Source of the DNA: Viscum album
Lineage: Eukaryota > Streptophyta > Magnoliopsida > Santalales > Viscaceae
Assembly (NCBI GenBank): GCA_963277665.1
Contig: CAUJRU010000141.1
Coordinates: 1,302,001 to 1,366,000 of the forward strand
Length of the DNA stretch: 64,000 bases
Direction: 5' to 3'
This document shows, piece after piece, positions 51,148 to 63,464 of this stretch (positions are counted from its first letter, which is position 1; every line of letters starts with the position of its first letter). Both the position numbers and the translations under genes were made by a program. The notes beneath the pieces were generated by a model, which saw only the letters and a list, made by a program, of their open reading frames with translations, ran no database searches and was not told the origin of the DNA.

Positions 51148-54100
51148 TACTTATTGTTTTGTAAAAACACGCTATTTGCTCTAGCAGCGGGAATTAATTA
51201 TTGAATTAATTAATGTGACTTATATGATTTCAATTTTGTAAAATGGACTTCATTTTTGAATTCGGAATATCAAATACAGCTTAGGGTGAATTTTTGGTAA
51301 TTTTCTGAAAAACTTCAATTTTTGATGAATAGTGAAACCACTAAGTGGTAATCAAGCAAACTGATTTTTCAGTTAAATGAAAGTTTACCACTAATGTGTA
51401 TTGAATTTTGAAAATATGACATACATGGTTGTCATTAAGAAGTAAAATGTGGTTCAATGAGATTATAATAATTTTTGGTGAATAGTAACTTATTAAGTTC
51501 TTAATCGCGATTAGTGGTAATTAGGGTAGTTTAAGGTATAAATAATACTTTAATAATAGGAAATGACCTAGACACATGTCCCAACCTTATTGGTTGTGTC
51601 ATGGCCGACCAATACAAGCCATGGGTCAACTTGGGGACCCCATGGAGACACTTTGGTTTGGAAATGACAGAAATAGCTTTTTATTAAATGTTAAGGTAAA
51701 AATGACACAAACAAGAGATGTTTTACGAAAACAATTTTTACATGGGGTTATAAAGATCATATTTTTGATTATAAATATTCATTGGAAATATAAAACGATT
51801 TCCTACATCATAGTATTTTTTTTATGATTTTTAGACATTAAATAAATTAAATTATTTATGACATAATAATGATGCAGCGATGACATCATTATTTGACGAT
51901 TTAAATAAAATGGAAAGATAATGTAAAATCTATGAACTACACATGTCCAAAACTTATTGGATGAGTGTATTTCGAAGCCTTATCACCTTATACAAGAATT
52001 ATATCAATGTGGGACCTTTTGAAACCGAAACACATTTTCAAATAATGTAATATTTCTTTACTTTCCAAAAGTGCCCCTCCTCTCCTCTTATAAAAGGCTC
52101 CCACCTCTACCTCATTTCACACACACCTCAAGCCTTTGGCTCGGCCAACCCATGCCCATTTACTCTCTCCACATCCCCCTACTCATCCTAGAGGATTCCC
52201 TTTAGGAAGAATCCTTTCAAAGGAAGCCTTTAGGCTCAAATCAAAAGGAGTTACACTTTTAAAGGTAATTCATTCCCTCATGTTCATTTGTTTTATTTTG
52301 CTTCTCCAACCCCCTAAACTCTTTTTATTTACTTCTTTTGTAACAACACCAGTATCTTCAATATACTAGGATGTTGTTATAAGATTTATTCGAGCTACAC
52401 TCTCACAAAACTACATCAAATGGTTAAAGAACATACGGTTTCCGTGGATGGCGAAATTCTACCTCCCGAAACGATGATTGTTCAATACTCATTTAACACC
52501 TTCAAAGGTGGCCATTATTATGTCACTATTTTTATATATGATATATAATATGTTTATGTTTTCCTTAAGCTTCTGTTTTTTTCATTTTGGGCATACCTTT
52601 ATGGTTTCCATTGTGGGTAAACACGATATCTTCATTTTAGGAAGTGCGGACTACCGCCCCCTGAAAGTGATTTGATTCGTTAATACCATATGTGGGATGT
52701 TTAAAGGATAAAGTTAACGATATTATATATGTTATTATACTGGAATTATAATATACTCTTATATCATTATGATTCCATTCCATAAAATATGAAATAGAAA
52801 TGGAAGTAGCGTTCATGCGTACGTACGGCTTACCGTCTCCATGAACGGTGCATTTCATTTCTTACCTCTAAATGATTATGTAATATTATAAATGCATGTA
52901 TGTACTGGATATATATGACATATATGATATCTACATCATGAATACCATTCTGGATATAATGAACCTTTGACCAAATAAACAACATGTAAGTGTAAGAAGT
53001 CTATTTTTGACTTAAGAACCAAATACCGACAAAATGAACATTATTAACTTAACGGATTACATGATGTTCATAACATGGTATAAAAGGAATAATGAACTTG
53101 AAAAAGATTCATAAGCAGGTAGAGATTAACTCAAGTTTATTAATCAGGAGATTAAAGAACGGTCGGGTCAAGTCGGATACGAGGTATGGGACTTCGTCTC
53201 AATCTCCTTTCATTGAGGCATATTTTATTTATACACAAATTTCTTTTATACGGTCTATAAACCCCTTTGACTTTTAAATTTATTCAAAAGGAATCTTTTT
53301 TATACGAAGAGTTTACTAAACGACAAAAGGGAATGTTTTTGTCGTACGTAAGCGGTGACAACGACTTCTCCACCGTCGTGACCGTTATTTGAGTTTCGGC
53401 TTCCTCTACAAGCCATACCTTCTTTTTTAAAAGAAAAATAAATACCATGTTTTACTTTTATATTATTTTGGTATGGAAAATGGTTTTCACAATGTTTTTG
53501 TGTTGTATTGATATATTGTGATTGAAATGTGGAAATGTTATGTTTCCTTTATGCATGTTTTATGTGATACGATTATGTTATGGTTCTTGGGAATTATTAT
53601 GAAGACGGGTGGTTCCGTGATAAACTAAGGGTGGGTGAGCCCGATATAGCTCTCCAATTCATTGGGTAACGCGAAGGAGTGAAACGTTAAGGTTTCTCCG
53701 AAGAGATTTTAGGGAATATACTGTGATGGGTATTCCAAACGTAACTAAGAGGGTTACTCCCTATGTAAGAATGTTATGAATGCCTCAAGTTACCTTTATG
53801 TCTTATGATTTCTATGATTTATTCATGATTTTATGAGGTATGTTAAAGTGCCTATGTTTTATGGGTAAAGTATGATTTCATTCTTATGTATATATGAACT
53901 CATGTTTCCTTTCCATGTCTTTTTTTTATAACCCATACTGAGTTTTTATGCTCATCCCAAGTTTTTGAAATGTTTTTCACAGGTCAAGGGAAAGGTACAT
54001 GATAAGATGATAGAGTCAAGGATGTGTCAAGAAATAATACATGTCTTATTTTAAATGTTTTTCCATTAATGGGAATGAATAATACTATCTTTATGTAACC

Positions 54101-54237
54101 ACTTTGTTTATATATAGAATGTAATGCAAGTTTTATGATCTAATTCTCTAAAACTCTAAACCCGAAAAGATCCTCAATGTGTAATCTTGTAATAACTCAA
54201 TATTAAGTAAGGTTTAAGGCTGGGGACTTATAGTTGG
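51148..54237 (+). mobile_element. A-type LTR with complete 3' terminus
   Basis: Starts in U3 at TACTTATTGTTTTG. TATA 52089-52094, small ORF 52420-52548 (intact), hairpin 52796-52862, A module, acceptor-like site near 53982. Ends GGGGACTTATAGTTGG. GTTGG (54233-54237) is both the PBS-side sequence and part of the U3 stretch that follows, an overlap shared by both partners. Confidence 0.85.
52420..52548 (+). CDS. 42-codon small ORF in the LTR (representative intact copy)
   Basis: ATG to TAA, product beginning MVKEHTVSVDGEILP, not recognised. It lies about 300 nt downstream of the LTR transcription start and in the same sense. Intact copies: (+) 34312-34440, 37400-37528, 45870-45998, 52420-52548, 58235-58363; (-) 3557-3685, 10476-10604, 14481-14609, 16181-16309, 19456-19584, 31275-31403, 40086-40214, 43412-43540, 49267-49395, 55397-55525, 61649-61777. 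Two copies (23135-23263 and 27785-27913) have the same TAA at codon 4. No copy has an indel within it. Many differences between copies change the amino acid (for example F25S, H32L, T36N), so protein-level selection is not evident. A conserved RNA or DNA element is equally possible. Confidence 0.25.
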   Translation: MVKEHTVSVDGEILPPETMIVQYSFNTFKGGHYYVTIFIYDI

Positions 54238-54659
54238 AATTAATTTCACTTTGAAATCAGACTTAAACTAGTGTCAATCTTTTAATACTTATTGTTTCAT
54301 AAAAACACGCTATTTTCTCTGATAGTGGGAATAAATTATTAAATTAATTAATGTGACTTATATGTTTTGAATTTTTTAAAATAGACTTCATTTTTGAATT
54401 CGTAATATCAAATATAGCTTAGGGTGAATTTTTGGTAATTTTCTAAAAAACTTCAATTTTTGATGAATAGTGAAACCACTAAGTGGTACTTATAAAAACT
54501 GATTTTTCCGTTTAAATGAAATTTTGCCATCATTGTGTTTTGAATTTCAAAAATCCGACATACATGGTTTTCATTAAGAAGTAAAATGTGGTTCAATGAG
54601 ATTATAATAATTTTTTGGTGAATAGTAACTTATTAAGTTCTTAATCGCGATTAGTGGTA
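54238..54659 (+). mobile_element. 422-bp LTR U3 piece
   Basis: Covers the second half of the U3 duplication (AATTAATTTCACTTTG to ATTAGTGGTA). It lies between a complete LTR 3' end and a minus-strand B-type piece. Confidence 0.7.
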
Positions 54660-57005
54660 AAAGATCATCCCAATAACAAGAAAGATGAGCTTTAAAAGGA
54701 ATGACATAAAAGAGTGTACTTAAAAAGAAAGAGAGGTGTAGGATCCCTTACCTCGGGTCCGACTTGACTCGATCTTTCTTTAATCTCCTTAATAATAAAC
54801 TTGAGTTAATTTCTACTTCATTAAGAACCCTTTTCAAGTTCATTATTCCTTTTATATCACTTATTACAATGTCATAAACATTATGTAATCATTTAAGTTA
54901 ACAATATTTGTTTTGCCGATATTTGGTTCTTAAGTCGAAAGTGGACTTCTTACAATTACATGTTGTTCATGTGGCCAAATGTTTATTATATCCAGAATTT
55001 TATTCATGATGTAGATATAATATATGTCATATATATCCAGTACATGCATGCATTTATAACATTACATAATCATTTAGAGGTAAGCAATGAAATGCACCGT
55101 TCATGGAGACGGTAAGTCGTACGTACGCATGAACGCTACTTTCATTTCTATTTCGTATTTTATAGAATGGAATAATAATGATATAAAGGTATACTATAAT
55201 TCCAGTATAATATCATATATAATATCATAGTTCCATCCTTTATACGTCCCACATATGGTATTTAACGAATCAAATCACTTTGAGGGGGCGGTAGTCCGCA
55301 CTTCCTTAAATGAAGATATCGTGTTTACCCATAATGGAAACCGTAAAGGTGTGCCCAAAATGAAAAAAACATAAGCTTAAGGAAAACATAAACATATTAT
55401 ATATAATATATAAAAATAGTGACATCATAAAGGCCACCTTTGAAGGTGTTAAATGAGTATTGAACAATCATCGTTTCGGGAGGCAGAATTTCGCCATCCA
55501 CGGAAACCGTATGTTCTTTAACCATTTGATGTAGTTGTGTGAGAGTGTAGCTCGAATAAATCTTATAACAACATCCTATTATATTGAAGATACTTTTGTT
55601 GTTACAAAAGAAATAAATAAAAAGAGTTTAGGGGGTTGGAGAAGCAAAATAAAACAAATGAACATGAGAGAATGAATTACCTTTAAAAGTGTAACTCCTT
55701 TTGATTTCAGCCTAAAGGCTTTCTTTGAAAGGATTATGACCAAAGGGAATCTTCTAGGATGTGGAGAGGGATGTGGATAGAGTAAATTGTCAGGGGTTGG
55801 CCGATCCAAAGGCTTGAGGAGTGTGTGAAATGAGGTAGAGGTGGGGGCCTTTTATAAGAGGAGAGGAAGGGCACTTTTGGAAAGTAAAGAAATATTACTT
55901 TATTTGAAAATTTGTTTCGGTTTTAAAAGGTCCCACATTGATATACTTTGTGGATAAGGTGATAAGGTTTCTAAATCCACTCATCCAAGTGGTTTTGGTC
56001 ATGTTTAGTTCATAGATTTTACGTTATCTTTCCATTTTATTTAAATCGTCAAATAAGGATGTCATCGCTGCATCATTATTATGTCATAAATAATTTAATT
56101 TATTTAATTTCTAAAAATAAAAAAAAAATTAATATGGTGTAGGAAATCGTTTTAGCTTTCCAATGAATATTTATAATAAAAAAGATGACTTGTATAACCC
56201 CACTTACAAATTATTTAAGTAAAAATATCATGTTTGTGTCATTTTTACTTTTACATTAAATAAAAAGTTATTTATGTCATTTCCCAACCAAAATGTCTCC
56301 ATGGGGTCCCCAAGTTGACCCATGGATTGTCTTGGTCGGCCATGACACAACCAATAAGGTTGGGACATGTTTATAGGTCATTTCATATTATTAAAGCATT
56401 ATTTATACCTTAAACTACACTAATTACCACTAATCGCGATTAAAAACTTAATAAGTTACTATTCACCAAAAAAATTATTTTTATCCCATTGAACCACATT
56501 TTACTTCTTAATGACAACCATGTATGTCGGATTTTTGAAATTCAAAACACATAAGTGGTAAAATTTCATTTAAACGAAAAATCAGCTTTTATAAGTACCA
56601 CTTAGTGGTTTCACTATTCATCAAAAATTGAAGTTTTTCAGAAAAATCCCAAAAATTCACCCTAAGCTATATTTGATATTACGAATTCAAAAATGAAGTC
56701 CGTTTTAAAAAATTCAAAACATATTAGTCACATTAATTAATTTAATAATTAATTCCCGCTGTTAGAGCAAATAGCGTGTTTTTATAAAACAATAAGTATC
56801 AAAAGATTGACACTAGTTTAAGTCCGATTTCAAAGTGAAATTAATTCCAACGACCACTATTGGATTTAATGGTAAAAATATTTTCTAATTTCACTTTAAA
56901 ACCAATTCAAAATATTATATAATCATATAAATAAATTAGATTAAAAAGAGGTTTTGAATTAAAACACAACATTTTACACTATTCATTAAAAAATGAACTT
57001 TATCG
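54660..57005 (-). mobile_element. B-type LTR fragment
   Basis: Starts in the last B-module unit (CATCCCAATAACAAG, compare 42673). Hairpin 55083-55149 (outer arm AGCAATGAAA), small ORF 55397-55525 (intact), TATA 55851-55856, U3. It ends within TATCGGAA (57001-57008), sharing GGAA with the following plus-strand LTR. Confidence 0.8.
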
Positions 57006-60000
57006 GAATTAATTATTAAATTAATTAATGTGACTTATATGATTTGAATTTTGTAAAATAGACTTTATTTTTGAATTCGGAATATCAAATATAGCTTAGG
57101 GTGAATTTTTGGTAATTTTCTGAAAAACTTCAATTTTTGATGAATAGTGAAACCACTAAGTGGTAATCAAGCAAACTGATTTTTCAGTTAAATGAAAGTT
57201 TACCACTAATGTGTATTGAATTTTGAAAATCCGACATACATGGTTGTCATTAAGAAGTAAAATGTGGTTCAATGAGATTATAATAATTTTTTGGTGAATA
57301 GTAACTTATTAAGTTTTTAATCGCGATTAGTTGTAATTAGTGTAGTTTAAGGTATAAATAATGCTTTAATAATATGAAATGACCAAGACACATGTTCCAA
57401 CCTTATTGGTTGTGTCATGGCCGACCAAGACAAGCCATGGGTAAACTTGGGGACCCCATGGAGACACTTTGGTTTGGAAATGACATAAATAACTTTTTAT
57501 TAAATGTTAAAGTAAAAATGATACAAACAAGAGATGTTTTACGAAAACAATTTTTACATGGGGTTATAAAGATCAGATTTTTGATTATAAATAGTCATTG
57601 GAAATCTAAAAAGATTTCCTACATCATAGTATTTTTTTATGATTTTTAGACATTAAATAAATTAAATTATTTATGACATAATAATGATGCAGCGATGACA
57701 TCATTATTTGACGATTTAAATAAAATGGAAAGATAATGTAAAATATATGAACTACACATGGCCAAAACCAATTGGATGAGTGGATTTCTAAGACTTATCA
57801 CCTTATCCACGAATTATATCAATGTAGGACCTTTTAAAACCGAAACACATTTTCAAATAAAGTAATATTTCTTTACTTTCCAAAAGTGCCCCTCCTCTCC
57901 TCTTATAAAAGGCCCCCACCTCTACCTCATTTCACACACTTCTCAAGCCTTTGGATAGGCCAACCCCTGCCCATTTACTCTCTACACATCCCTCTCCTCA
58001 TCCTAGAGGATTCCCTTTGGGCAGAATCCTTTCAAAGGAAGCCTTTAGGCTCAAATCAAAAGGAGTTACACTTTTAAAGGTAATTCATTCTCTCATGTTC
58101 ATTTGTTTTATTTTGCTTCTCCAACCCCCTAAAATCTTTTTATTTACTTCTTTTGTAACAACAGCAGCATCTTCAATATACTAGGATGTTGTTATAAGAT
58201 ATATTTGAGCTACACACTCACACAACTACATCAAATGGTTAAAGAACATACGGTTTCCGTGGATGGCGAAATTCTGCCTCCCGAAACGATGATTGTTCAA
58301 TACTCATTTAACACCTTCAAAGGTGGCCATTATGATGTCACTATTTTTATATATGATATATAATATTTTTATGTTTTCCTTAAGCTTCTGTTTTTTTCAT
58401 TTTGGGCATACCTTTATGGTTTCCATTATGGGTGAACACGATATCTTCATTTTAGGAAGTGCGGACTACCGCCCCCTCAAAGTGATTTGATTCGTTAAAT
58501 ACCATATGTGGGACATATAAAGGATGGAACTATGATATTATATATGATATTATACTGGAATTATAATATACCTTTATATCATTATGATTCCATTCTATAA
58601 AATACGAAATAGAAATGAAAGTAGCGTTCATGCGTACGTACGGCTTACCGTCTCCATGAACGGTGCATTTCATTTCTTACCTCTAAATGGTTATGTAATA
58701 TTATAAATGCAAGTATGTACTGGATATATATGACATATATGATATCTACATCATGGATACCATTCTTGATATAATGAACCTTTGACCAAATTAGCAACAT
58801 GTAAGTGTAAGAAGTCTATTTTTGACTTAAGAACCAAATACCGACAAAATGAACATTATTAACTTAACTGATTACATGATGTTCATAACATGGTATAAAA
58901 GGAATAATGAACTTGAAAAATATTCATAAGCAAGTAGATATTAACTCATGTTTATTATTCAGGATATTAAAGAACAGTCGGGTCAAGTCGGATACGAGGT
59001 ATGGGACTTCGTCTCAATCTCCTTTCGTTGAGGCATATTTTATTTTATACACAACTTTCTTTTATACGGTGTATAAACCCCTTTGACTTTTACGTTTATT
59101 CAAAGGGAATCTTTTTTATACGAAGCGTTTACTAAACGACAAAAAGGGAATGTTTTTGTTGTACGTATGCGGCGACAACGACTTCTCCGCCGTCGTGACC
59201 GTTATTTGAGTTTCGGCTTCCTCTACAAGCCATACCTTCTTTTTTAAAAGAAAAATAAATACCATGTTTTACTTTTCTTTTATTTTAGTATTGAAAATGG
59301 TTTTCACAATGTTTTTGTGTTGTATTGATATCTTGTGATTGAAATGTGGAAATGTTATGTTTCCTTTATGCATGTTTTATGTGATACGATTATGTTATGG
59401 TTCTTGGGCATTATTATGAAGACGGGTGGTTCCGTGATAAAATAAGGGCGGATGAGCCCGATATAGCTCTCCAATGCATTGGGTAAGGCTAAGGAGTGAA
59501 ACGTTAAGGTTTCTCCGAAGAGATTTTAGGGAATATACTGTGATGGGTATTCCAAACGTAACCAAGAGGGTTACTCCCTACGTAAGAATGTTATGAATGC
59601 CTCAAGTTACCTTTATGTCTTATGATTTCTATGATTTATTAATGATTTTATGAGGTATGTTAAAGTGCCTATGTTTTATGGGTAAAGTATGATTTCATTC
59701 TTATGTATGTATGAACTCATGTTTCCTTTCCGTGTTTTTTTTAACCCATACTGAGTTTTTATTCTCATCCCAAGTTTTTGAAATGTTTTTCACAGGTCAA
59801 GGGAAAGGTACATGATAAGATGATAGAGTCAAGGATGTGTCAAGAAATAATCCATGTTTTATTTTAAACGTGTTTCCATTGATGGAAATGAAGAATACTA
59901 TCTTTCTGTAACCACTTTGTTTATATGTGGAATGTAATGCAAGTTTTATGATCTAATTCTCTAAAACTCTAAACCTGAAAAGATCCTCAACGTGTAATCT

Positions 60001-60048
60001 TGTAATAAATCAAGATTAAGTATGGTTTAAGGCTGGGGCCTTATAGTT
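57006..60048 (+). mobile_element. A-type LTR with complete 3' terminus
   Basis: From AATTAATTATTAAATTAA in U3 to GGGGCCTTATA (60035-60045) plus GTT. TATA 57904-57909, small ORF 58235-58363 (intact), hairpin 58611-58677, A module, acceptor-like site near 59790. Confidence 0.85.
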
Positions 60049-61801
60049 CATGAAGTAGTAAAAAAAATCTTCACTGAATAAAGTATCATTACATACCTTT
60101 TTGTAACCAAAATATTTCCATAAAACCCATATACAGAACACATAGAATATATAATGGTAACTTGGGACATAAACATACTTAAGTGGAATAATCATACAGT
60201 TGACTTCCACACATATCACTTAATGGAATAGCCATACGGCCAATTTCCATACATACTTAATGGAATAGCCATACGACCGACTTCCATACCCAATGCATTA
60301 GAGGTTATAACGTAACCACCCGTCCTGGTATTCACGGCACCACCCGTCATATGGTTTATTACGTAACCACCCGTTAAAATGTCCAAGTACCAATATAAAA
60401 TCATAAAACATAAAACCAATATAAAGGAATGATAACATTTCCACATTTCAATCACAATATATCATAAATATATTGACATAATAGAATCCTTTTTCAAAAC
60501 CATTTTCAATACCAAAATACATAAAAGAGTATATGGTATTTATTTTATTCTAAAAACATTACGGCTTGTAGAGAAATCCAAAGATCAAATAATACTCGCG
60601 GCGGCGGAAAAAGGTCGTTGTCACCGCGTACGTAAAAAAACATTCCTTTTTGTCGTTTAGTAAAACTCTTCGTCGAAAGAGATTCCTTTTGTATAAAATT
60701 AAAAGTCAAAGGAGTTTATACACCGTATAAAATAATGTTGTGTATAAAACGAAATATGCCTCAATGAAAGGAGATTGAGACGAAGTCCCTTACCTCGGGT
60801 CCGACTTGACTCGATCGTTCTTTTAACGTCCTGAATAATAAACTTGAGTTAATTTATACTTGATTAAGAACCTTTTTAAAGTTCATTATTCCTTTTATAT
60901 CAGTTATTGCCATGTTATAAACATTATGTAACCATTTAAGTTAATAATGTTTGTTTTGTCAATATTTGGTTCTTAAGTCGAAAGTTGGCTTATTACAATT
61001 ACATGTTGTTCGTGTGGTCAAAAGTTCTTTATATCCAGAATGAAATTCCGGATTTGGATATCATATATATCATATATATCCAGTATATACATGTATTTAT
61101 AATATTACATAATCATTTAGAGGTAAGAAATGAAATGCACCGTTCATGGAGACGGTAAGCCGTACGTACACATGAACGCTACTTTCAATTCTTTGTCATA
61201 TTAGTAGAATTAAAACTAAATGAGAGGTATGTATATTTTAATTCCAGAATTATATTCATCATTTAGATATATCGTTAATTATATATATAAATTATATACA
61301 TGTAATTTTAATAGTACATTACATTTGGGGATAAGAAATGAAATGCACCGTTCATGGAGACGGTAAGCCGTACGTACGCATGAACGCTACTTTCATTTCT
61401 ATCTCATACTTTAATGGAAATAAATAATAATGATATAGAGGTATATTATAATTCCAGTATAACATCATATATAATAACTTTAAATCCATCCTTTACACGT
61501 CCCACATATGGCATTAACGGATCACATCACTTTTAGGGGGCGGTAGTCCGCACTTCCTTAAATGAAGATATCGTGTTTACCCATAATGGAAACCATAAAG
61601 GTATGCAAAAAATGAAAAATACATAAGCCTAAAGTAAACATAAACATATTATATATCATATATAAAAATAGTGACATCATAATGGCCACCCTTGAAGGTG
61701 TTAAATGAGTATTGAACAATCATCGTTTCGGGAGGCAGAATTTCGCCATCCACGGAAACCGTATGTTCTTTAACCATTTGATGTAGTTGTGTGAGAGTGT
61801 A
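60049..61801 (-). mobile_element. C-type LTR fragment with two hairpins
   Basis: The C module with both repeat arrays (60187-60385), then two hairpins (61126-61192 and 61334-61400) and the small ORF (61649-61777, intact). It stops at GAGAGTGTAG, where pol sequence begins. It is an inverted relative of 45441-47906 with the same unusual hairpin pair. Confidence 0.8.
61126..61400 (+). repeat. duplicated 67-nt hairpin, 208-bp spacing (second instance)
   Basis: Inverted counterpart of 46247-46521. The first unit has two changes in its arms (ACACATGAACG, TTTCAATTCT), while the second is perfect. Confidence 0.8.
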
Positions 61802-61802
61802 G

Positions 61803-63425
61803 GATTGTACAATTCATTACCATCCGGGAAAAGCAAATAAAGTGGCTGATGCTTTGAGTCGAAAAAGTAATTCTTCATTAAAAATGTTGCATTTGGAACG
61901 TGATCCTTTGGTTAAGGATTTGATGAACTTTGGCATAGAAGTTGTTGGTGCAGGAAGTCCTTCTGTTTTGTTTCAGGTATCAGTGAGATCTTATCTATCA
62001 GATAGAATCAAGAAAGCACAGAAGCAAGATAGTGAGTTGCAGAAAAAGGTAGAGATGGTTCATAAAGGTACGTTGCCTGAATTAAACATTGATAATGATT
62101 GTGTTTTGATATTTGGGAGGAGATTGTGTGTGCCTTGTGATTCACAGTTGAAGAGAGAGTTGTTATGTGAAGCTCATAGTTCTCCGTTTTCAGTTCATCC
62201 AGGCAGTACTAAGATGTATAGAGATCTGCGGGAGTATTACTGGTGGGATGGAATGAAAAGAGATATTGCTGATTTTATTGTGAAGTGTTTGACTTGTCAG
62301 CAGGTTAAAGCAGAGCGGCAGTTACCGAAAGGGATGCTTCAGCCTTTACCAGTGCCAGAGTGGAAATGGGAGAATATATCCATGGAATTTGTTGTTGGAT
62401 TACCGAAGACATCTCGAGGTAATAATGCAATCTGGGTTATTGTTGATCGCTTGACCAAATCTGCTCATTTCCTTGCTATACGAGATACTTTCTCTCTTGA
62501 TCAACTTTCTCGTTTGTATCTTAAAGAGATAGTCAGGTTACATGGAGTTCCTCTCTCCATTGTATCGGATCGTGATCCCAGGTTTACCTCTAACTTTTGG
62601 AAAGGACTTAAGAAGTCGTTGGGTACTGAATTAAATTTTAGTACAGCATTTCATCCAAAATCATATGGGTAGTCAGAACGAACCATTCAGACATTGGAGG
62701 ATATGCTACGAACTTGTTCTCTGGATTATCAGGGAATTTGGGACCAACATCTTTCTTTGGTTGAGTTTTCTTATAATAACAGATTTTATTCCAGTATACA
62801 GATGGCACCATTTCAGGCATTATATGGGAAGCGGTGTCAAACTCCAGCTTTCTGGGATGATGTGGGTGAAAGGAAGTTGATGGGACCAGAATTGATAGAA
62901 GAGATGGCAGAAAATGTTCAGCTGATTCAGAAACACATGAGAACAGCTCAGAGCAGACAGAAGAGTTATGCGGATAACCGGAGGAAGGATCTATCTTTCG
63001 ATGTAGGTGATCATGTTTTTCTCAAGGTTTCTCCTTGGAAAAGTGTGATGAGATTTGGTAAGAAAGGAAAGTTGAGTCCAAGGTTCATTGGACAATACGA
63101 AATTCTTGAGAGAGTTGGATCAGTTGCATACCGAGTGGCTTTACCTCCGAGTTTATCTCAGGTACACAATGTTTTTCACGTTTCGATGTTGAAAAAGTAT
63201 ATGCCAGATCCATCTCATGTTTTGAGTCCAGAGGTAGTTCAGCTGGAAGAGAACCTATCTTATGAGGAACAACCGGTCCAGATTCTTGACCACAGGGAGC
63301 AAGTGTTATGGAATAAGTTGATTCATCAGGTAAAGGTTTTGTGGAAAAACCACATGATTGAAGAGGCAACATGTGAATCTGAAAATGCAATGAGGGATAA
63401 GTACCCCCATTTATTTGATAAGTAA
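61803..63425 (+). pseudogene. pol 3' part: RNase H end, integrase, chromodomain-like tail
   Basis: Opens without a start inside RNase H (HYHPGKANKVADALSRK). The integrase zinc domain follows as HX6HX29CX2C (EAHSSPFSVHPG to CLTCQQ). The catalytic core has its second aspartate in SDRDPRF (62568-62570) and the glutamate 35 residues later (62676-62678). The first acidic residue, normally Asp in this family, is Glu here (ISMEFVVGLP, codon 62385-62387). An in-frame TAG (62670-62672) separates the second Asp from the Glu. After it come the GPY/F-like module (PRFIGQYEILERVG) and the chromodomain-like tail (YEEQPVQILDHREQVLWNKL and onward). It ends TAA at 63423-63425, followed by a PPT. It is a Tekay/Del-type chromovirus. 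RT and most of RNase H were lost at the junction at 61801, so the copy is doubly defective. Confidence 0.92.
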
Positions 63426-63450
63426 ATAAATTGCGGGGACGCAATTTTCT

Positions 63451-63463
63451 AAAGGGGGGAAGG
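63451..63463 (+). other. polypurine tract
   Basis: AAAGGGGGGAAGG directly before TGTAACATCCC. It is the same arrangement as at 26020-26034. Confidence 0.85.
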
Positions 63464-63464
63464 A

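Noticed and set aside
52136..52369. Recurrent 77-codon ORFs (ARPTPAHLL type)
   Set aside because: The first codon is TTG, not ATG, and the frame crosses the donor-like GT. Frame retention follows from sequence similarity among copies.
52478..52675. Recurrent 65-codon ORFs (FNTHLTPSK type)
   Set aside because: They start at TTG and overlap the better-supported ATG-initiated 42-codon ORF in another frame.
47907..54237. Full retrotransposon bounded by LTRs at 47907-51147 and 51148-54237
   Set aside because: The two LTRs face opposite ways and abut with no interior, so they cannot be the two ends of one element.
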